Below, piece after piece: positions 7,755 through 15,665 of a DNA stretch of 64,000 nucleotides. The position numbers and the translations under genes are program-made. The notes under the pieces were generated by a model. The model ran no database searches. It had not been told where the DNA came from and saw only the letters and a list, made by a program, of their open reading frames with translations. The stretch comes from Acetobacteraceae bacterium (lineage in GTDB: Bacteria > Pseudomonadota > Alphaproteobacteria > Acetobacterales > Acetobacteraceae): NCBI GenBank assembly GCA_027482245.1, contig JAIXWG010000064.1, forward strand, positions 186,001 to 250,000. Direction: 5' to 3'. Positions within the stretch are counted from its first letter, which is position 1, and the number at the start of each line of letters is the position of its first letter.

Positions 7755-9046
7755 GCCGCCTCCACCAGGCCGAAGGCGCCGACCCAGACGCCCAGTTCCC
7801 GCGAATCCTGGCCCAGGTTGAAATCGCGCGGCACCGACGGGTTCTCGAACACCGCCTTGACCTGCACCAGCCCCGTCGCCGGATCGGCCGGCGGCAGGGG
7901 GATGTCGATGGTCTGCGCCTCCTTCCCGCGATGCACGACGAAGGATGCCGTGACCTTGCCGCCCGACAGGATGCGGATCTTCTCGTAGTGCTTGTGGCCC
8001 GCCGGCAGCGTGCCGACGAGCAGGCGCAGCGTATAGGCGCGGGCGGCATCGCGCGGCACCTCGAACAGCAGCTCGGCCTCCCGCCCGACCGACCAGACGG
8101 ACCCGTCGGCCGGAACGGCCCAGCCCTGCACGAAGATGCTGCCGCCGGGGCCCTGCCCGTCACCCTGCTCCACCGGGCTGTGCCGCTCCCCGGGCCGGAG
8201 GAGCGGCGCGCGGGTGATCAGGCGATCCGCCGCCGTCGCTTCGTCGCGGAAGGGGAAGCTGTCGAGGATCGTCTCCGCCCGGAAGGTCATGGGCGGCACG
8301 TTGGACCGCCGGGCCGCCTGCATCAGCGTGCCCGCCGGCACCACCGGCTCCCGCTCCGTACCCAGGAAGTAGTCGTCGTATTTCAGCGTCGGCTCGAAGC
8401 GGCTGAGCAGGAAGGTCGTCTCCTTGCCATAGGCGTCGGCGAAGACGATCCCGTGCAGCGAACTCGACACCACCCGGTCCACCAGCCGGATGCAGGCCGC
8501 CACCACGACCGGGTCCGATGACGGGCTGATGTAGAGCCAGTCCGCCGGCAGTTCCGCGCGTTCCGGCAGATAGTAGCGTTCGTCGTTGATGTTGGGGATG
8601 AAGGCAGTGCGCGGGAAGTCGAGGCCCGCCTGCCGGTAGACCACCAGGATCTCCGCCGCCTTGCGCTCGATCTCGTCGTGGAAGAGCAGCGGGAAGAGCA
8701 GCCCCGGATCGCCGTAGCGCTCCGGCACCTCGTGCCCCGCCTCCGTCGCGGCGCGTCGCGTGATCGGCCCGCGCACGGCATGGAAATGCACGCCGTCGCG
8801 CCGCATCGTGTCCGACAGCCAGATCTTGCCGTTGACGCCGGAACCCCAAACATGGTCGCCCGTCCGCGCCTCATGCACCACGGAACCGACGGCGAGCAGC
8901 TTGTTGTCCCCGCCGAGCACCGGCACCGCCTCCACCTCCCGCCCCATCCGGGCCAGGATGCGCTTGACGATCAGCGGGCCGATGTGGTCGCCGAAATTCA
9001 GCCCGTGCCGGGGCTTCCAGCTGTAGATCTTCAGGAAGCTCCGCAT
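7751..9046 (-). CDS. Polysaccharide pyruvyltransferase with extra C-terminal beta domain
   Basis: The first 270 or so of 431 residues match the polysaccharide pyruvyltransferase family (LNFGDHIGPLIVKRIL, RDGVHFHAVRGPITR, YGDPGLLFPLLF, VSSSLHGIVFADAYG), which ketalises sugars with phosphoenolpyruvate. The remaining 150 residues look like a beta-sandwich ending in SRELGVWVGAFGL, a tail seen in glycan-related proteins. The start ATG touches the glycosyltransferase stop directly, and the end overlaps the sulfotransferase start. Confidence 0.85.
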   Translation of the reverse strand: MRSFLKIYSWKPRHGLNFGDHIGPLIVKRILARMGREVEAVPVLGGDNKLLAVGSVVHEARTGDHVWGSGVNGKIWLSDTMRRDGVHFHAVRGPITRRAATEAGHEVPERYGDPGLLFPLLFHDEIERKAAEILVVYRQAGLDFPRTAFIPNINDERYYLPERAELPADWLYISPSSDPVVVAACIRLVDRVVSSSLHGIVFADAYGKETTFLLSRFEPTLKYDDYFLGTEREPVVPAGTLMQAARRSNVPPMTFRAETILDSFPFRDEATAADRLITRAPLLRPGERHSPVEQGDGQGPGGSIFVQGWAVPADGSVWSVGREAELLFEVPRDAARAYTLRLLVGTLPAGHKHYEKIRILSGGKVTASFVVHRGKEAQTIDIPLPPADPATGLVQVKAVFENPSVPRDFNLGQDSRELGVWVGAFGLVEAA

Positions 9047-10930
9047 CTACGCCGCTTCCGACGACGACACGGCACCAAGCCGCGGGCGCTGCGGCGCGGC
9101 GGCCAGCGCCCATTCATAGGCACGCACGTGCTGGCGCCCGATCTGGGCCCAGTTCATCTCGCCATGCTTGAAGCGGAAGGTGCGGCTGGCCAGCGCCAGG
9201 CGCTCCACCGCCGGGGCAGCGAAGACCTCCGCGATTACGCGCGCCGCATCCGCGGCATCGCCTTCGGCATAGACGGGCCCGTCCACTGCCGCCTGCGCTT
9301 CCGCCATGCTGTGGCTGCGCGGCGCGACGACAGGCTTGAGGAAGGTGTAGCCGAGGAACAGCACCCCTGAATTCAGCCGCCCCGCGCGCGGCAGGAACAC
9401 CACATCCGTCATCTCCATCAGGGAGACGACGTGCCGCGACGGGATGCGGCGATGGATGCGCCTGATCGGCTGGTCGCCCAGCGCCTCCAGCCGCTTCTGT
9501 TCCTTCCAGTGCACCAGGCTGTCGGCCACCGGGCCCGCGATGGTGAAGGTGATGCCCTGCGCCGCGCAGCGTTCCGCGACATCGAGCGTGAGGGCGAGTT
9601 CCTCCGCAGACCGGATGCCGCCGAACACCAGGACGGAACGGGTGGGACGCGGCAGCGCCGGCACGAAGGGCTCCGGCGCCAGGCGGCGATAGATGTCGTA
9701 GTCGCCATGCCCGATGACGAGGTGCGCGCGGTCCCTCGCCCAGGGGTATCGCGCATAGCGTTCCGTGAAGACATCGACCGAGGCGCGGGACAGATGCACG
9801 AAGATGCTCGCCACCTGTCCCACCGCGTCCAGCAGCCGCTCCGCCATCTCACCGAAATCGGCCTTGAGGTCGATGTTGTGCACGGTGAAGACGATGCGCG
9901 TCGTGCGGGCGATGTCGCGCAGCCGGGCAGCGATGCTCTCCAGCAGGTCCTCGCTCGGCCGCTTCCAGGCGCAGAGCACTTCCGCCCATTGGATGTGCAG
10001 CACGTCCACCTGGCTGTAGTCCTGCGTCCAGAAGGGCGCGACGCCGATCTGCACCTCGACGTCCGGCGTGGTCGCACGGATGCCGCGGACGAGTTCGGCG
10101 ACATAGGGATTGTCGGGATCGGCCTCGTTCACGTCGAAGCAGACATGGACGCGCCGCCGCACCAGACCCGGCCGCGCCGCCGCCGCCAGGCCGCACCAGG
10201 CGAAATCGAACGGGGCGAGCCCGTGCACACCGGCGACCACCTGGTCGTGGATGCGCGCGATCGCCAGGAAGAAGGCGAAGCGGTCGGGCAGCCCGCCCTC
10301 CCCCTTCGCCTTGGCGCGCTTCTGGATCTCCGCCCAGGCCAACGCTTCCTCGTCATCGAAAGGATAAGCGTCGCGCAGCGGGCCGGTGAAGTGGTGGATG
10401 TGGGTCGGCCGGTCGATCGCCGTGGTGTTGTTCCACGCCTCCGGCAGCAGGCGGAAGCCGGGGTGGGAGGGGGCGTACTGGATGAAGTACCCATTCTCCC
10501 CCCACCCTACCGACGCGCTGGCGGGCAGCGCCTCCCCCACCGAGGCCAGGATCCGCCGCAGCAGCGCCGCCGCGGACGGCGTGTTGCGCAGGATGATGAC
10601 GCCGGAATTGATGCGGCCGGAATGGCCGTTCGCCAGGAAGACGTCGCCTTCTCCGCCCAGCACGGCGGCGTCGAAGGGCGGGCAGTCCTCCGTGAAGCGC
10701 GCATCGGTGTCGAGGAAGAGGACACCCTCATACCCCCCGGCCAGGGCACCGAGCAGCAGCGGCACCTTCAGCCAGGCGACCTCTCGCGCCAAGGCGGGGT
10801 CGTGATCCGCGACCAGGCAATGGTAATCGTAGCCGTGCTTCGCGGCGTAGGCGCGGTGGCTGTCGATGTTGCGCCGGAACGCCCTGTCATAGCCGCCCGC
10901 GGCAAGGCTCAGGACGCAATACCTCGCCAT
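9047..10930 (-). CDS. Two-domain glycosyltransferase (GT34-like plus GT-B)
   Basis: 627 residues with two catalytic-looking halves. Residues 1-215 resemble galactosyl/nucleotide-sugar transferases: a DxD motif (FLDTDARF, Asp74/Asp76), a GRINSGVII substrate loop and HHFTGPLR. Residues about 250-627 look like a GT-B enzyme (VHVCFDVNEADPDNPYVAEL, VDVLHIQWAE, IVFTVHNIDL, PRAGRLNSGVLFLGYTFLKPVVA). The upstream part of the open frame is discarded because MARYCVLSLA is the natural N-terminus. It is the first gene of the glycan operon. Confidence 0.85.
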   Translation of the reverse strand: MARYCVLSLAAGGYDRAFRRNIDSHRAYAAKHGYDYHCLVADHDPALAREVAWLKVPLLLGALAGGYEGVLFLDTDARFTEDCPPFDAAVLGGEGDVFLANGHSGRINSGVIILRNTPSAAALLRRILASVGEALPASASVGWGENGYFIQYAPSHPGFRLLPEAWNNTTAIDRPTHIHHFTGPLRDAYPFDDEEALAWAEIQKRAKAKGEGGLPDRFAFFLAIARIHDQVVAGVHGLAPFDFAWCGLAAAARPGLVRRRVHVCFDVNEADPDNPYVAELVRGIRATTPDVEVQIGVAPFWTQDYSQVDVLHIQWAEVLCAWKRPSEDLLESIAARLRDIARTTRIVFTVHNIDLKADFGEMAERLLDAVGQVASIFVHLSRASVDVFTERYARYPWARDRAHLVIGHGDYDIYRRLAPEPFVPALPRPTRSVLVFGGIRSAEELALTLDVAERCAAQGITFTIAGPVADSLVHWKEQKRLEALGDQPIRRIHRRIPSRHVVSLMEMTDVVFLPRAGRLNSGVLFLGYTFLKPVVAPRSHSMAEAQAAVDGPVYAEGDAADAARVIAEVFAAPAVERLALASRTFRFKHGEMNWAQIGRQHVRAYEWALAAAPQRPRLGAVSSSEAA

Positions 10931-11086
10931 CGTCACGCAGACCGCCCCCGCCCAGCAAAGCACCGCGAGGCTAACACGGCGGCGAGAGCACCGGGAGGTC
11001 ACTTGTTGACGCGCCGCCGCACCGCAGGGCGAAGCGGGCGAGCAGGCCGTCGCGCGGGCGGACGCGCGGCCCCCGCAAGCCATGCC

Positions 11087-11114
11087 TTGACCCCCACCGC
11101 CCCCACGCTTATCC
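11087..11114 (+). promoter_or_regulatory. Candidate housekeeping promoter for metZ
   Basis: TTGACC at 11087-11092 and TTATCC at 11109-11114 are separated by 16 bp. Transcription from here would begin just before the SAM-II riboswitch, which fits. The rest of the 380-bp spacer 10931-11310 holds the riboswitch and a GC-rich leader but no other gene. Confidence 0.45.
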
Positions 11115-11135
11115 GTGGCCCCGGCGCCCTGGCGT

Positions 11136-11221
11136 CCCTCGCGATTTGTCCGGCCTGATTGCGGCGAGGTCCCGGTGACACGGGCGGCGGTGACCCCGCC
11201 GAAAACAAGCGCGCTAAAGGG
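11136..11221 (+). ncRNA. SAM-II riboswitch with inserted hairpin element
   Basis: Stem P1 is CCTCGC (11137-11142) paired with GCGAGG (11164-11169). The enclosed loop carries the conserved GATTTG and CCTGATTGC blocks. Downstream, AAAACAAGCGCGCTAAAGG (11202-11220) matches the conserved 3' pseudoknot strand (consensus AAACAAG...GCTAAAG). Between P1 and that strand lies a 31-nt insert (11171-11201) able to form two hairpins, CCCG/CGGG and CGGCGG/CCGCCG. SAM-II elements bind S-adenosylmethionine and control methionine genes in alphaproteobacteria, matching metZ downstream. The start codon is 90 nt further on, so the output mechanism is unclear. Confidence 0.85.
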
Positions 11222-11310
11222 CCGCCGGGTGGGCCGTGCGCCGCCCGACGTGCCCCGAGGGGGGCCGGACGCCGCGTTTTGGCAGCCAGGCTGCCCAGAA
11301 GGTGTTCCGA

Positions 11311-12699
11311 ATGGCCAAGTCCCTGCCCGACCGCCCGCTCCGCCCCGCCACCCTGCTGGTCCGCGGCGGGCAGATGCGCTCCAACCATGACGAGACGTCG
11401 GAGGCGCTCTACCTCACCTCCGGCTTCGTCTATGAAAGCGCCGGCCAGGCGGAGGAGACCTTCCTCGGCACCGTCCAGCACTACCAGTATTCCCGCTTCG
11501 GCAACCCCACCACGACCATGCTGGAAGACCGGCTGGCGGCGCTGGAGGGCGCGGAAGCCTGCCGCCTGACCGCGACCGGCATGGCGGCGGTGCACGCCTC
11601 CATGCTGTCGCACCTCAAGGCCGGCGACCGCGTCGTCGCCTCCCGCGCGCTGTTCGGGTCCTGCCACTGGATCTGCTCCACCCTGCTGCCGCGCTACGGC
11701 ATCAGCTGCGACTTCGTGGATTGCGGCGACCTCGACCAGTGGAAGGCGGCGCTGTCCAGGCCCGCGCAGCTCGTGCTGCTCGAGACGCCGTCCAACCCGA
11801 TGCTGGAACTGGTGGACATGGCCGCGGTCTGCGACCTGGCGCATGCCGCCGGCGCCATCGTCGTGGTGGACAACGTCTTCGCCACGCCGCTGCTGCAGAA
11901 GCCCATGCAGTTCGGCGCCGATGTCGTCGTCTATTCCTGCACCAAGCACATGGATGGCCAGGGCCGCGTGCTGGGCGGCGCCGTGCTCGGCCGCAAGAAG
12001 TGGGTGGATGAGGTGCTGCAGCCCTTCATCCGCAACACCGGCCCCTCCATCAGCCCCTTCAACGCCTGGGTCATTCTGAAGGGGCTGGAGACGCTGCACC
12101 TCCGCCTGCCCGCCATGTGCCGCAGCGCCGCCGCCATCGCCGACTTCCTGGCGGAGCGGAGCGAGATCGCGCGCGTCCTCTACCCCTTCCGGGTGGACCA
12201 CCCGCAGCATGCGCTCGCCAAGGCGCAGATGGCGGCCGGCGGCAGCCTCGTCACCTTCGACGTGAAGGGCGGCAAGGAGGCGGCGTTCAAGTTCCTCGAT
12301 GCGCTCAAGCTCGTCGACGTGTCCAACAACCTCGGCGACGCCAAGTCCCTGGTGACGCATCCCGCGACGACGACGCATATGCGCGTCGGCGCGGAGGAAC
12401 GCGCCAAGCTCGGCATCACCGACGGCACCATCCGCTTCTCCGTGGGGCTGGAGGATGTGGCCGACCTGATCGCCGACGTGTCGGAAGCGCTGGACGCCAT
12501 CGCCCCCGCCCCCGTGCCGACGCGCCGCGTGCCGGTGGTCGAAGTGGAACCGGTGCCGGAAGCGGTGGCGGAACCCGCGCCGAAGCCGAAGAAGGCCGCG
12601 AAGCCCAAGCCCGCGCCGAAGCCGGAACCCGCGGCCGAGGCCTCGCTGTTCGAGTTGACGGCGCCGCTGCCAGAGGCACCGAAGCGCAAGGGCGGCTGA
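11311..12699 (+). CDS. metZ: O-succinylhomoserine sulfhydrylase
   Basis: PLP enzyme that makes homocysteine from O-succinylhomoserine and sulfide in methionine synthesis. The Cys/Met-metabolism fold is clear (YSRFGNPTTTMLEDRLAALEG, VVDNVFATPLLQ), with the PLP lysine Lys212 in YSCTKHMDGQGRVLGG. The core ends near residue 405 (GLEDVADLIADVSEALD). It is followed by an unusual 55-60 residue tail rich in Pro, Ala, Lys and Glu. The ATG with an AAGG ribosome site is preferred over the upstream open frame. A SAM-II riboswitch precedes it. Confidence 0.93.
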   Translation: MAKSLPDRPLRPATLLVRGGQMRSNHDETSEALYLTSGFVYESAGQAEETFLGTVQHYQYSRFGNPTTTMLEDRLAALEGAEACRLTATGMAAVHASMLSHLKAGDRVVASRALFGSCHWICSTLLPRYGISCDFVDCGDLDQWKAALSRPAQLVLLETPSNPMLELVDMAAVCDLAHAAGAIVVVDNVFATPLLQKPMQFGADVVVYSCTKHMDGQGRVLGGAVLGRKKWVDEVLQPFIRNTGPSISPFNAWVILKGLETLHLRLPAMCRSAAAIADFLAERSEIARVLYPFRVDHPQHALAKAQMAAGGSLVTFDVKGGKEAAFKFLDALKLVDVSNNLGDAKSLVTHPATTTHMRVGAEERAKLGITDGTIRFSVGLEDVADLIADVSEALDAIAPAPVPTRRVPVVEVEPVPEAVAEPAPKPKKAAKPKPAPKPEPAAEASLFELTAPLPEAPKRKGG

Positions 12700-12705
12700 T
12701 CCGCA

Positions 12706-13314
12706 ATGGAGCCGTCCACCTGGCTCGCCTTCTGTGCCGCGGCGGCGGTGATGGTGCTGATCCCCGGCCCCACCATCCTGCTGGTCATCGGGCAAAGTCT
12801 GGGCGGGGGGCTCCGCAACGCGCTGCCGCTGGCGGCTGGCGTCGCGCTCGGCGACCTGGTCGCCATGGTGCTGTCGCTGGCGGGGCTCGGCGCGATCCTG
12901 GCGGCCTCCGCCACGCTGTTCACGGCGGTGAAGTGGGTGGGGGCCGCCTACCTCATCTGGCTCGGCGTGAAGATGTGGCGGGCACCCGTGACGGCGGAGG
13001 CCGCGCCGCCGCTGCCGCCATCCCGCGCCTTCCGCCAGGCCTTCATCGTGACCGCGCTGAACCCGAAGGGCATCGTCTTCTTCGTGGCCTTCGTGCCGCA
13101 GTTCATCGACCCGCGCGGTGGCTTCGTGACGCAGGCGGCGATCCTGGTGGCGACCTTCGTCTCCATCGCCGCGGTCAACGCGCTGTCCTATGCGCTGCTG
13201 GCGGGCAAGCTCTCCGGCGCCGTGCGGCGGCCTTCCGTGCGGCGCGTGCTGAACCGCGTGGGCGGGTCTGTGCTGGTGGCGGCGGGGCTGGCGGTGGCGC
13301 TCCGCCGGGCCTGA
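12706..13314 (+). CDS. LysE/RhtB family amino-acid exporter
   Basis: A 202-residue inner-membrane protein with about six helices and the LysE-family signature PGPT (VLIPGPTILLVIGQSL). It has the conserved ALNPKGIVFFVAFVPQFI segment. Members export amino acids such as homoserine, threonine or lysine. It follows metZ by 6 bp and precedes apaG, so it probably shares the riboswitch-controlled transcript and may relieve excess homoserine-type intermediates; that link is inference. Confidence 0.88.
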   Translation: MEPSTWLAFCAAAAVMVLIPGPTILLVIGQSLGGGLRNALPLAAGVALGDLVAMVLSLAGLGAILAASATLFTAVKWVGAAYLIWLGVKMWRAPVTAEAAPPLPPSRAFRQAFIVTALNPKGIVFFVAFVPQFIDPRGGFVTQAAILVATFVSIAAVNALSYALLAGKLSGAVRRPSVRRVLNRVGGSVLVAAGLAVALRRA

Positions 13315-13367
13315 CCCTGGACAGGGCCGGCCGCCGCGTCCAGGATTCGGGACGGGGGAAATGCACC

Positions 13368-13775
13368 ATGGCTGACGACTACACCGAGACGACGCAAGGC
13401 ATTCGCGTGTCGGTCCGCAGCTTCTACCTGGCCGACCAGTCGGAGCCGGAGCGCAGCCACTTCGTCTGGGCCTATCGCGTCAACATCGAGAACCGCGGCA
13501 GCCGCACCGTGCAGCTGCTGAAGCGCAGCTGGCGCATCACCGATGCGCTGGGCCGCACCCAGCAGGTGCATGGGGAGGGCGTGGTCGGCGAACAGCCGGT
13601 GCTCGAGCCCGGGCAGAACTTCGAATACACCTCCGGCACGCCCCTCTCGACGCCGTCCGGCTTCATGCGCGGCGCCTACCACATGGTGGTGACGGCGACG
13701 GGGGAGGCCTTCGACGTGGCCATCCCCCCCTTCAGCCTGGACAGCCCGCACCAGCCGACCAGCCGGGTGCATTGA
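13368..13775 (+). CDS. apaG: ApaG family protein
   Basis: 135 residues forming the single fibronectin-III-like ApaG domain. Diagnostic segments are IRVSVRSFYLADQS, FVWAYRVNIENRG, VQLLKRSWRITD, VVGEQPVLEPGQ, YTSGTPL and FMRGAYHMV. Its molecular role is not settled; family members have been linked to divalent-cation and diadenosine tetraphosphate phenotypes. The ATG has a purine-rich ribosome site (GGGGGAA). Placement beside metZ is seen in other alphaproteobacteria. Confidence 0.93.
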   Translation: MADDYTETTQGIRVSVRSFYLADQSEPERSHFVWAYRVNIENRGSRTVQLLKRSWRITDALGRTQQVHGEGVVGEQPVLEPGQNFEYTSGTPLSTPSGFMRGAYHMVVTATGEAFDVAIPPFSLDSPHQPTSRVH

Positions 13776-13784
13776 CGCCGCCGA

Positions 13785-14756
13785 TCAGTCCGCGAATTCG
13801 CCCGCGGCCTCGATGATCGGCTTCCAGCGCGCGACCTCGCTGACCAGCAGCGCGCGCAGCGCCTCCGGCGATCCGGTCGCCTCGGGCTCCGGCGCCGTGC
13901 CCAGCTCGTTCAGGCGGGCGACGACACGGGGATCCGCCAGCGCCACCCGCAGCGCGCGGTTCAGCCGGTCCACGACCGCCCGCGGCGTGCCGGCGGGGGC
14001 GAAAAGCGCCTGCCAGATCGAGAGCTGGAAGTCGGGCATCCCCGCCTCCGCCGTCGTCGGCACCGCCGGCATGGTCGGCAGGCGGTTTGGCGCGGCCAGC
14101 GCGAAGGCCTTCACCGTGCCGCCCTGTACCTGTCCCAGCGCGCTTGTGGTCTGGTCGCAATAGAGGTCGATGCGGCCGGAATTCAGCTCCGGGAAGACCT
14201 CGCCCGAGCTGCGGAAGGGCACCGTCGTCGCCTGGCTGCGCAGCGCCGCCTGCATCAGCATGGCGCAGAGCTGGGAGGAGGAGCCGAGCCCGGCATGTGC
14301 CAGGTTGGCCGCCGTGCCCTGGCGCTGCAGGAAGGCCGTCATTTCCGCCAGCGTCGTGCCGGGGAAGCTGGGGCGGCCGATCCAGACCATGGGGTTGCGG
14401 TTCATGATGCCGATGGGCTCGAAATCCCGCACGGGGTCCCAGGCCAGGCGGCGGTAGAGCGTCGGCGCCGTGGACATGCCGATGTTGTGCATCAGCACGC
14501 GGTAGCCATCCGGCCGCGCCTGCGCCGCGCGGCCCACGCCGATGGTGCCGCCGGCGCCCGGGATGTTCTCGATCACCACGGGCTGGCCGAGGTCCCGGCC
14601 CATCGCATCCCCGATGATGCGCGCCACGCCGTCGATCGGCCCGGGCGCGAAGGGGATGATCATGGTGATGGGCTGCGTCGGCCAGGCCGGCTGCGCCGCC
14701 ACGGGGCCCGCCAGGGGCAAGGCCGCCATTGCGGCCATCAGGGTTCGACGCAGCAT
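13785..14756 (-). CDS. Tripartite tricarboxylate transporter substrate-binding protein (Bug family)
   Basis: Periplasmic binding protein of 323 aa with a signal peptide ending GPVAAQ. The Bug signature is clear: WPTQPITMIIPFAPG, IENIPGAGGTIG and ARPDGYRVLM. Such proteins usually feed TctA/TctB-type transporters that lie elsewhere, as here. The ATG has a strong AAGGAGG site. It is the distal gene of the RidA / DoxX operon. The usual GG in FPPGGxxD is replaced by APGPIDGVAR, a minor variation in the ligand loop. Confidence 0.9.
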   Translation of the reverse strand: MLRRTLMAAMAALPLAGPVAAQPAWPTQPITMIIPFAPGPIDGVARIIGDAMGRDLGQPVVIENIPGAGGTIGVGRAAQARPDGYRVLMHNIGMSTAPTLYRRLAWDPVRDFEPIGIMNRNPMVWIGRPSFPGTTLAEMTAFLQRQGTAANLAHAGLGSSSQLCAMLMQAALRSQATTVPFRSSGEVFPELNSGRIDLYCDQTTSALGQVQGGTVKAFALAAPNRLPTMPAVPTTAEAGMPDFQLSIWQALFAPAGTPRAVVDRLNRALRVALADPRVVARLNELGTAPEPEATGSPEALRALLVSEVARWKPIIEAAGEFAD

Positions 14757-14778
14757 CGGCAGGCCTCCTTCGGAAGGG

Positions 14779-15102
14779 TCACGCGCCCCTGAGCACCAGG
14801 GCGGCGAGGATCACGAGCACGATCGGGTATTCCATCCGCAGCCAGGCGCGGTCCCGCGCCAGCGTGCCGACGACGCCCGCCAGCACCGCCAGCGCCAGGG
14901 CGGCGCCGAAGCCGCGCATGGCCGGCACCAGCAGCAGGATCGCGGCCAGCGCCTCCGCCAGCCCGACCGCGATGCGGAGAAGCGGCGGGTAGCCCCAGCG
15001 GTCGAATTCCGCGCGGATGAAGCCGGGCGCCGCCAGGTTCAGCCCCGCGCCGATCGCCATGGCGGCCGCCAGCACCAGGGGCAGGATGGCCGCGGCGGTC
15101 AT
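14779..15102 (-). CDS. DoxX-like small membrane protein
   Basis: A 107-residue protein with four predicted membrane helices (ILPLVLAAAMAIGAGLNL, IAVGLAEALAAILLLVPAM, ALALAVLAGVVGTLA, IVLVILAALVL). The spacing and FIRAEFDRWGYPPLLRIAVGLAE resemble the DoxX/DUF4870-like group. Its start overlaps the RidA stop by ATGA. Function is unknown; membrane location is secure. Confidence 0.75.
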   Translation of the reverse strand: MTAAAILPLVLAAAMAIGAGLNLAAPGFIRAEFDRWGYPPLLRIAVGLAEALAAILLLVPAMRGFGAALALAVLAGVVGTLARDRAWLRMEYPIVLVILAALVLRGA

Positions 15103-15563
15103 GCCGGGCGGTAGGCCGCGACGATGTCCACCTCGACCCGCGCGCCCGGCGTGGAAAGCTGGTTCACGCAGACCGTCGTGCTGACCGGTCGCCAATCGCC
15201 GAAATAGCGGCCCTGCACCTGGTTCAGCCCGTCCTGGTCGCGCATGTCGGTCAGGTAGCGCGTCACCTTGATGACGTCGGTCCAGGTCAGCCCCTCATGC
15301 GCCAGGATCGCGCCCAGCGTGTCGAAGACGCGGGTGCACTGGTCCTCGATCCGGACGGGGTGCTCATGCTCCTCCGGCCGGTGGGGGTGGTGGTGGTACA
15401 GCGGCGATGGCGTGGCGCCGGAGATGTAGAGCGTGTCGCCCCCGCCCCGCACGCGCATGGCCGGCGCATAGGGCATGTCCGCCTGGCGCGCGGGGTTGGT
15501 CTGGATCTCGCCCAGCCGCGGATTGGTGGGGGAGGTGCGGAAGGGGGGCGGCGGTGCGGACAT
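15099..15563 (-). CDS. RidA (YjgF/UK114) family protein with His-rich insert
   Basis: 154 residues with the RidA fold. Key pieces are LYISGATPSPL, VFDTLGAILAHEGLTWTDVIKVTRYLTDM and the active-site arginine in TPGARVEVDIVAAY. RidA-type proteins hydrolyse reactive enamines/imines or act in catabolic operons. The segment YHHHPHRPEEHEHP (about residues 56-70) is unusually rich in histidine and acid, possibly metal binding. It is the first gene of the operon opposite marR. Confidence 0.87.
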   Translation of the reverse strand: MSAPPPPFRTSPTNPRLGEIQTNPARQADMPYAPAMRVRGGGDTLYISGATPSPLYHHHPHRPEEHEHPVRIEDQCTRVFDTLGAILAHEGLTWTDVIKVTRYLTDMRDQDGLNQVQGRYFGDWRPVSTTVCVNQLSTPGARVEVDIVAAYRPA

Positions 15564-15626
15564 GGTCGGTATTCCTCGGCCGTTGCGGGCTCGGGCGGCC
15601 CGTGCTTGGGGGAAGCGTGGAGAGGC

Positions 15627-15648
15627 AATATCTTTCCGTCAAGATATT
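15627..15648. promoter_or_regulatory. Perfect inverted repeat, likely MarR operator
   Basis: AATATCTT and AAGATATT flank a 6-nt spacer, an AT-rich island in the 102-bp spacer between the divergent ridA-like and marR genes. Shape and position fit autoregulation by the adjacent MarR protein and repression of the ridA / doxX / Bug operon. Confidence 0.65.
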
Positions 15649-15665
15649 TCGCAGCGAGACAACCG

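Noticed and set aside
10999..12795. 598-codon open frame opposite metZ
   Set aside because: It is rich in His/Arg/Gly with no domain and mirrors metZ codons. GC-rich codon bias keeps antisense frames open.
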